This document shows, in pieces, positions 58,410 through 64,000 of a stretch of 64,000 bases of DNA (its first letter is position 1; each line of letters begins with the position of its first letter). The stretch lies in contig CM057337.1 in the NCBI GenBank assembly GCA_030015575.1, positions 291,734,044 through 291,798,043 on the forward strand. Direction: 5' to 3'. Made by a program: the position numbers and the translations under genes. The notes below the pieces were generated by a model. That model saw only the letters and a program-made list of their open reading frames with translations, was not told the origin of the DNA and did not search any database. The DNA comes from Agapanthus africanus. Its lineage: Eukaryota > Streptophyta > Magnoliopsida > Asparagales > Amaryllidaceae.

Positions 58410-59330
58410 AGGTGACCGGATTAGGTTACAGTTAGATAATAAAATGACTAAGTTATAATATATTGACTGGCAAGGGTTTGTCCAATGTCCATTACCTATG
58501 ACAAGCTGGACCACCTCATTACTACTCTAGCCCCCGCCGTCCCAGGTCCAGTTTCCACCATCCCGGATGTTGATATCTGTAAGACAAGGGAAAAATATTG
58601 TGTGAAAGCCAAGTGCCTCGTGTTGACGTCAGTTGATGGTATATACCAGAGGCAGGACGAGAAGATGGACTTAGTTTCCATATTCCTCCATAACAAAGTT
58701 TTATATGGAGAGCAATTTCGTATCGAAAGATATGAGACCTCGAAGGAATTGATTCAAGCGAGGTTGGCTGTCGGGTCATCTATGGGGAACCACGTCCCTC
58801 CAATGATCAGCTGTATTAAACAGCTCACGGTCCTGGACACCACGTTGGAGAACGAGTCATGTACTGACTTAATTCTATAGTCCCTACCTTCTACTTACGC
58901 TCAGGGGAAGAAAGTTATACTTCCAGTTGAGGGCACCCTGAAGGAAACCAGGGAGACACCAGCTCTGCTTATTAGGAAATCTTCCTCATCTGGATCCATG
59001 GAGAAAGCCAAGGATGAGAAAAAGAAGACCTCCACAAAGCCGATATGCGGTGTCAGTAAGGTAGAGGTAAAGGGGAAGGCAAAAGTTTCAGGGCCAACAG
59101 TAAGGAATGAGGGATGTTCCTATTGTCATGGGAAAGGGCATTGGCAGAAAGGATTCAAGGCTTGGAAAGCCAGAATCCAGGATCCGAAGCACGTTGTGGT
59201 TTCGACTTCGGGTGTGTTTGTGATTGAAAACAGTCTGTCAATTAACTCTACTTCCTGGGTACAAGATACCGGATCAGGATCTCATATCTGTAATTCATTA
59301 TAGGGTTTGAGAAACCGTAGAGTTATCAGA
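58410..59330 (+). pseudogene. Copia C Gag and protease remnant
   Basis: Same frame throughout (58485-58880 and 58998-59303) with a TAG at 58878 and another after the protease. It aligns with copia A gag but lacks the segment following TYAQ (internal deletion). The zinc knuckle reads CSYCHGKGHWQKGF, so the last Cys is lost. The protease site is WVQDTGSGSHICNSL. The knuckle-protease junction has no stop, which supports a mutational origin for the copia A stop there. Confidence 0.85.
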
Positions 59331-59833
59331 GCAGGTGATATGACTCTTAAGGTTGCTAACGGAATGAGCGTGGACACTGTATCCGTAGGGTATATCACCT
59401 AGGATTGACAAGTGGACAGATATTGATTCTTCGTAACTGTTTGTGTGTACCAAGTCTAATTTGTAAGCGATGTGGTCTACATCCACCTAAATCAAAGTTT
59501 GATTGGGTCAGATACACTAGAGGACAGTATATACGTGTTAAATTAAGCTCAGGTTTTCAACGTCCACAACATACTTAAGAGAAAGTCTCCAAAATTAAAT
59601 AAGGCTTTCTCATGGCATTGTAGACAAGGTCATATCAATGAAACACGTTTGTCGAAGTTACATAGCGAGGGATATTTGGATCCGTTCTAATATCAGTCTT
59701 ATGCAACTTGTCAATTTTGTCTCATTGGAAAGATGACAAAGACATCGTTCAATGGACACGGAGTAAGAGCAAGCGAGCTCTTAGGACTCATACACAGCGA
59801 CGTATGTGGTCTGATATCTACATATGCACGAAG
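59331..59833 (+). pseudogene. Copia C GAG-pre-integrase and start of integrase, broken
   Basis: Recognisable FSWHCRQGHINETRLSKLH, ATCQFCLIGKMTKTSF and LLGLIHSDVCG, the last with the first integrase Asp. Stops and frameshifts precede and separate them. Ends where copia D begins. Confidence 0.85.
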
Positions 59834-60085
59834 TGTTTATGTTAGCTATAGTTCCCTAAAGGCAATTATCATAGTCGCGGACTTGTGATTATGATGATTG
59901 AGTGAGGACCTATACCGATAAAACAGTCTTACACAAGATGATAGTATGCTATCTGGATTGACTTTATCATCATGTACGTACTGACAGAGCCCATAGGATT
60001 CTTTCTTGACTGCCAGCATTATGATGGCGATCATATATGTGGGAGCTGGGGTCTATAAGCACATCCTTAAATGTCCCTAGTCGTA

Positions 60086-60114
60086 GGAGTATCGAGACTG
60101 GGCATCGATACTCC
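60086..60114 (+). other. Conserved LTR hairpin alpha, copia D copy
   Basis: GGAGTATCGA-GACTGGGCA-TCGATACTCC, perfect ten-pair stem. Confidence 0.6.
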
Positions 60115-60385
60115 AGCGTTGACTAGTGTATACTGATCGAGACCCTTATGAGGGGCGGTGGCCAGGTCTCACAAGCCATTGGTGTTAGTTTGTTCACCTA
60201 AGATAGTATATAGGTGCACATTGGGTTATGAGTACACTGGACGGACTCGCCGGGAAGCTGCTAGTTGGTATTATACCTATTGTCAGATAGCAGTTCCCTG
60301 GTGACATGTGTAGAGGTTAGTCTGTCGACCTGAGATCGTTATTTGTCTCGTGTGAGTTCCCACTATGCTTTAATTACTACCCTAC

Positions 60386-60405
60386 CACGGCTGAAAGGAG
60401 TCGTG
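60386..60405 (+). other. Conserved LTR hairpin beta, copia D copy
   Basis: CACGGCT-GAAAGGA-type loop-AGTCGTG stem followed by GCAAACAGG. Confidence 0.5.
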
Positions 60406-61864
60406 CAAACAGGTTTTAGTTGGGTATAGTCCCGAGCCACATGTAGGCAGTGATCGGATCGTCTGGGATTCGTCTCTCCTGGTATTGGCGGTTGATGTCA
60501 CGTTGTGTACGGATGTCCATCACCATAAATCCGTGGCCACGGTGGACGAGAATTATCGATCCAAGATCAATAGTTTCTCAGGTGGTGATGGGGTTTCATA
60601 CCGACACTAAATGTCGCGTTGTTAGAGGTCTGACTTTATCCACCCCCTTAGACTTGATATGCGATACTCTTAGACGAACAGAACGGACTGTACGGATATT
60701 GTCACTGTCGGGCTCAGTAGGGGTTCATGATGAGTTTGCTCATCGGCCTCCCTTTCGCTCAATACCTACGTAGCTGTTACGTACAGCTAGTGCCGCTGAC
60801 ACGCTTGTGGTTAAACCCACTGCCAGCATATTGACGAGTCTTTAGAGTCCCACACATAGTGTTTTCACAGTTCAGGTGATATGGTGTACATGGCGTATGT
60901 TGGTACATACAGGTGTCCGATTAAATATGTACAAATGCTGTGCAGGCTTTAATCGGACGATTGATAATACTAGCGGCTTAGGATTAAGCCAGATTATTAA
61001 ATCAGGTTTTTGATTTAATAATTTACATATGTATTTATATATATGTATTCTAGTATTATTGTTCAGTATTCTTTTTCTCTCTTGGCTATTCGTATTTTTG
61101 TACGAATACGCGTATATGTATTTCGATACATTTACTGGGAAGTATTCCGTATTATATACGGGATAGCTTCTAGAAGTTTTGCCACCTCATTATTTGATTT
61201 TCCATTTATCGAAATTCATTTGTTTAATGATGAGGTGGAGTGTGTGAGGTGGCATGAACATGACTTTGGTATGGGTTTTGGGTATGGCTGCACATTGTTT
61301 ATTTGTCAATTGGAAAATGATATTTTTTAGGTGGAAATGAGAGGGGGGCGGCCACTACCAAGGGCATGGGGCTCATTTCATGTTGGAATACATTAGTTTT
61401 CCTCCACTCTCTCATGCACACACAAAAAGACTTAGCGTATTTCCTTAGTTGTTCATGCCATTGTTTTCCCTCACCTCCTTGATCTATGGTTGCTCCCTTG
61501 AGCAATCATGAAGAGAGAAAAATATAGCGACACACTACTACACCTCTACCCTCCATTGCTAGCAACCATGGAGCATCCGTTGCCTCATTCGTCGAGGCTG
61601 GAGCTTGCGCCGTTTCCCTCAGGTGGATCATCGGAGATGGAGGAAGACCGGCAACCAAACCACATCAAGGAACCACTAGGAGCTTGGAGTGAAGGCCGGA
61701 GGACACGGATCAACTCGGTATAACGATTCTAACTCTTAGTTTAGTTTTCTTGATTAGGGTTAATGGTCGATCCGTAAATCGGCTAATGGTAGCGTCCGTT
61801 TAGAAATTTTTGTTCCGCATTTTGGCCGCGTTTTGATGGCCGGGGCGCTGCCGCAACCCCTTCA

Positions 61865-61877
61865 TGGTATCAGAGCC
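61865..61877 (+). other. Primer-binding site, copia D
   Basis: TGGTATCAGAGCC directly after the LTR end. Confidence 0.92.
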
Positions 61878-64000
61878 ACCCTTTAAACCCCTTACTAGCT
61901 TATTTAAACGTACTTAAAAGATCGATCGATGGAAATTTCCAAAATCACGATTTCATTTTTGTGTCTGCTGTCGATTTTCAAAAGTGTTCAAAAAATATTT
62001 TCCAGAGGCTTAAAAATCCGTGCAAGCGTTTTTTAGGGTACATAAAAAATTTGGGCTCCTGATGCTTCCGACTCGCCACGGAACCGCCGTACTTACCCCG
62101 TATTGGCAGCGGTTCCGCAGCCATTCAGTGGCGACGGGCTTCGAAATTTTTCCTGTAGCCCCTTGACTTGGAATTGTGATTTTTGACATATACTGTCTTG
62201 GCCAAGTTTTCTGTGATGTGCAGTTTTTGCTACTGGGGCCAATTTTGAAATTTAGTCGATCAATATTTTAAATGAGCGCTTAACAGTACATACATTTCTA
62301 TCTGTGACCGTGAATGTCATTTGATCGGTAAACCCGTCTAACTGCTATATGTTCTTTTAGACGGATTTGCGAACGTGACATTCACGTTGATGTTATGCGT
62401 TGTGCTGTGTTTTTGGTTGGATCGTCGTGGTGGATTGCTGTGGTGCAATGTTAGTTCAGTTTAATTTCATTTGTACATTTGATAATGTGGGGCGAGCGTC
62501 CGACATGTGGACTGCCGTCACTGCTGGTTTGTATTTTATTCTTTTTAGGGCACGACCGGGTTGAGGTCGATGTCACCCCTGTATATTATTTTCTTTTCTG
62601 TACTAAGATTACCCCGCAGTGGAGTGCACGAATAGCCGGGTTCTAGAGGGAAACTGGTCTACATCTCATAGCGTTGGGACGGAGGGGACCTTACTCTAGA
62701 ATTGTTGGGCCATTCGCCGCACTCGTACGGGGTATAAGATGACCGAGGAAGGGTGCTCAAGTTACCGGATTCCGTGAAGTGCCGGGTGGCCCATTCACGT
62801 TGTTGAAGGGGGCTGCCTCAGTTCTAGTTTTGGCGGGTAACATGCCATGCTCGTAGGGGTCTAGGTTTCATTGCACAGGCTACCCACACGACAGGGAACG
62901 TCGGGTCTCACTTGCGGCTCAAGTGAAACCCGGGGCTCCAGATTATCCACCATTCTGTATTGTTTCTGTGATGTTTCTGTAATGTTGCTTTATATCATTC
63001 CTGGGATGATTGTTATATATATTTATATATATATTAGTATATGTTGTATATGTTTTGCACCCGTGCTAGCCCATTCCCCGCTCTGTTGTTAGTTAAGTAA
63101 CCTAAAGGGTGATGATGGGATCCAGTGGCGAATGCGGATGGCATATACGTATATTTTATTTTCGTTCTTTTCTGGTGTGATTAATTGATGGGACTGCATT
63201 GATTCTTATCAATGCAAGGATAAAACAAACCTATATATGATGTTGTTGGAACCAAGTTTTTAAAAACTGACATTACTGACGTTCTCTTTTTCTTTGCATC
63301 GTGGTATTTAGTTTGGAATATCCTGCACCTCATTCGACGAGGCAAGGGCCGAGATCCCTCCATCGGGAGTGACCCCTTGAGTAAAAGTTTGCGTCAACGT
63401 AATAACTTCACTATAGTCGATTATTTTGCTTTGCATCGTGGTATTCAGTTTGGAATATCCTGCACCTCATTCTATGGGGAAAGAGCCGAGATCCTTTCAC
63501 CGGGAGTGGACTCTTTCGCAAAAGTTTTCGCCATTATATATTTATAAAACCACTTGGATTCCTTCAACAATATCAAGTTCATTACGTTAAAAGGTTTTTG
63601 CCAAAAACCAGCCATAGCCCTCCGTCATTACGGATAAGTAGCGCATAGTATTTGTGCGGTGTTTGTTGGCCAAAGTCAAGGCATCGTGTGCGGTAGCTGT
63701 ATGTTGCTTGTCTGTTGCATGGATATGCATTGGTTTAGAATAGTCGTACCATTTTCTTGGCCAAAGTCAAGGGTGTTTGCGGGTGGGTATAAATCAATCA
63801 GGACAATGACGGGTAGAACTTGACTTGGAGGTTATGATTTGTTGGCCAAAGTCAAGGTCATAAACCGCTTGGGATAAAAATCATATCTGGAGTTTCAAAC
63901 ATACAGGAAACTTGCCAGGCTTGCGCATACCTTCTGGAGTGTGGTAACTTGAGTGGTTTCTAACAAGTTATCATGCGATGATAGTTGTATCCCGATTCCC
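61878..64000 (+). other. Copia D leader, incomplete
   Basis: No gene seen. Blocks shared with copia A and C leaders. A GGAATATCCTGCACCTCATTC segment is duplicated (about 63315 and 63451). Hairpin-type repeats with GTTGGCC-AAAGTC-AAGG at 63658-63685, 63745-63775 and 63831-63865. Confidence 0.7.

Larger units (their letters stand above)
54466..59833 (+). mobile_element. Copia C: degenerate Ty1/copia element, interrupted at both ends
   Basis: 5' LTR remnant (54466-56352), primer site, leader, broken gag-protease and GAG-pre-integrase pieces. Then copia D interrupts the integrase region. Its LTR lacks about the first 113 bases compared with solo LTR 2, and the missing part should lie left of the Tat element, outside the window. 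Many stops and frameshifts make it older than copia A. Confidence 0.88.
59834..61864 (+). repeat. Copia D 5' LTR
   Basis: 2031 bp. Hairpins alpha (60086-60114) and beta (60386-60405), TATATATATG near 61037, CTCAGGTGGATCATC box near 61620, donor-like G|GTATAACG at 61718. A plus-strand ORF at 61508-61723 covers the conserved box but is not matched in sister LTRs. Confidence 0.88.
59834..64000 (+). mobile_element. Copia D: Ty1/copia element, 5' part only
   Basis: 5' LTR 59834-61864 (TGTTTATGTTAGC...CAACCCCTTCA), primer site and at least 2.1 kb of leader; gag-pol lies beyond the window. Leader blocks and LTR hairpins match copia A and C while the termini differ, so it is a sister family. The five bases before it are CGAAG; its TSD partner is off the window. 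Confidence 0.88.

Noticed and set aside
61508..61723. Plus-strand ORF in the copia D LTR as a leader peptide gene
   Set aside because: It spans a conserved LTR box, but sister LTRs have no ATG or open frame at that place.

Overview
The window reads as intergenic repeat-rich DNA of a flowering plant. I see no host gene, tRNA, rRNA or CRISPR array. Nearly every base can be assigned to LTR retrotransposons with plant-type features: primer-binding sites of the initiator-Met tRNA type (TGGTATCAGAGC), polypurine tracts, TG...CA termini and 5-bp target-site duplications (TSDs). The species cannot be named from sequence alone.

The layout is a nest of insertions, and each TSD below was read directly. 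The outer shell is an old Ty1/copia element (copia C, 54466-59833 visible), which copia D (59834 to the window end) interrupts in its integrase region. A large minus-strand Ty3/gypsy element of the Tat type runs from beyond the left edge to 54465 and appears to sit inside the 5' LTR of copia C. Four insertions split the Tat element: solo copia LTR 1 (7296-9190, TSD TCAAG), large non-autonomous element A (12133-24050, TSD GGTAT), copia A (29178-50530, TSD CCTCA) and solo copia LTR 2 (51045-53130, TSD CTAAC). Copia A is in turn split in its 5' LTR by large non-autonomous element B (31131-41838, TSD TTTAC).

Read right to left on the minus strand, the Tat element gives: 5' LTR, primer site at 28606-28623, gag, three zinc-finger-like modules, protease, reverse transcriptase, RNase H, a second (archaeal-type) RNase H, integrase, and a 3' region of tandem repeats (170, 72 and 136 bp). 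An intron-containing open frame on the opposite strand lies at 29-1230. The coding frame has several stops and frameshifts. Copia A is better preserved: one frame, 44497-48417, with five in-frame stops and no frameshift. Elements A and B have 4.45-4.5 kb LTRs around short interiors without gag or pol (LARD-like). Their termini resemble the Tekay/Del lineage, so they would depend on enzymes made elsewhere.

The most interesting signals lie outside the proteins. (1) The copia LTRs carry a 5' splice-site-like AG|GTATAAY about 150-165 bp before their end, and a pyrimidine tract plus CAG stands just before gag. This predicts a 2.2-2.7 kb leader intron containing the primer-binding site. (2) That leader holds a hairpin repeated three times in each of three divergent elements, with compensatory base changes. 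(3) The copia LTRs share two further hairpins. (4) Elements A and B share a module of about 230 bp with the copia A leader. (5) The LTRs of A and B contain a TATA box enclosed by an inverted repeat and a predicted mini-exon whose 5' splice site abuts a hairpin.
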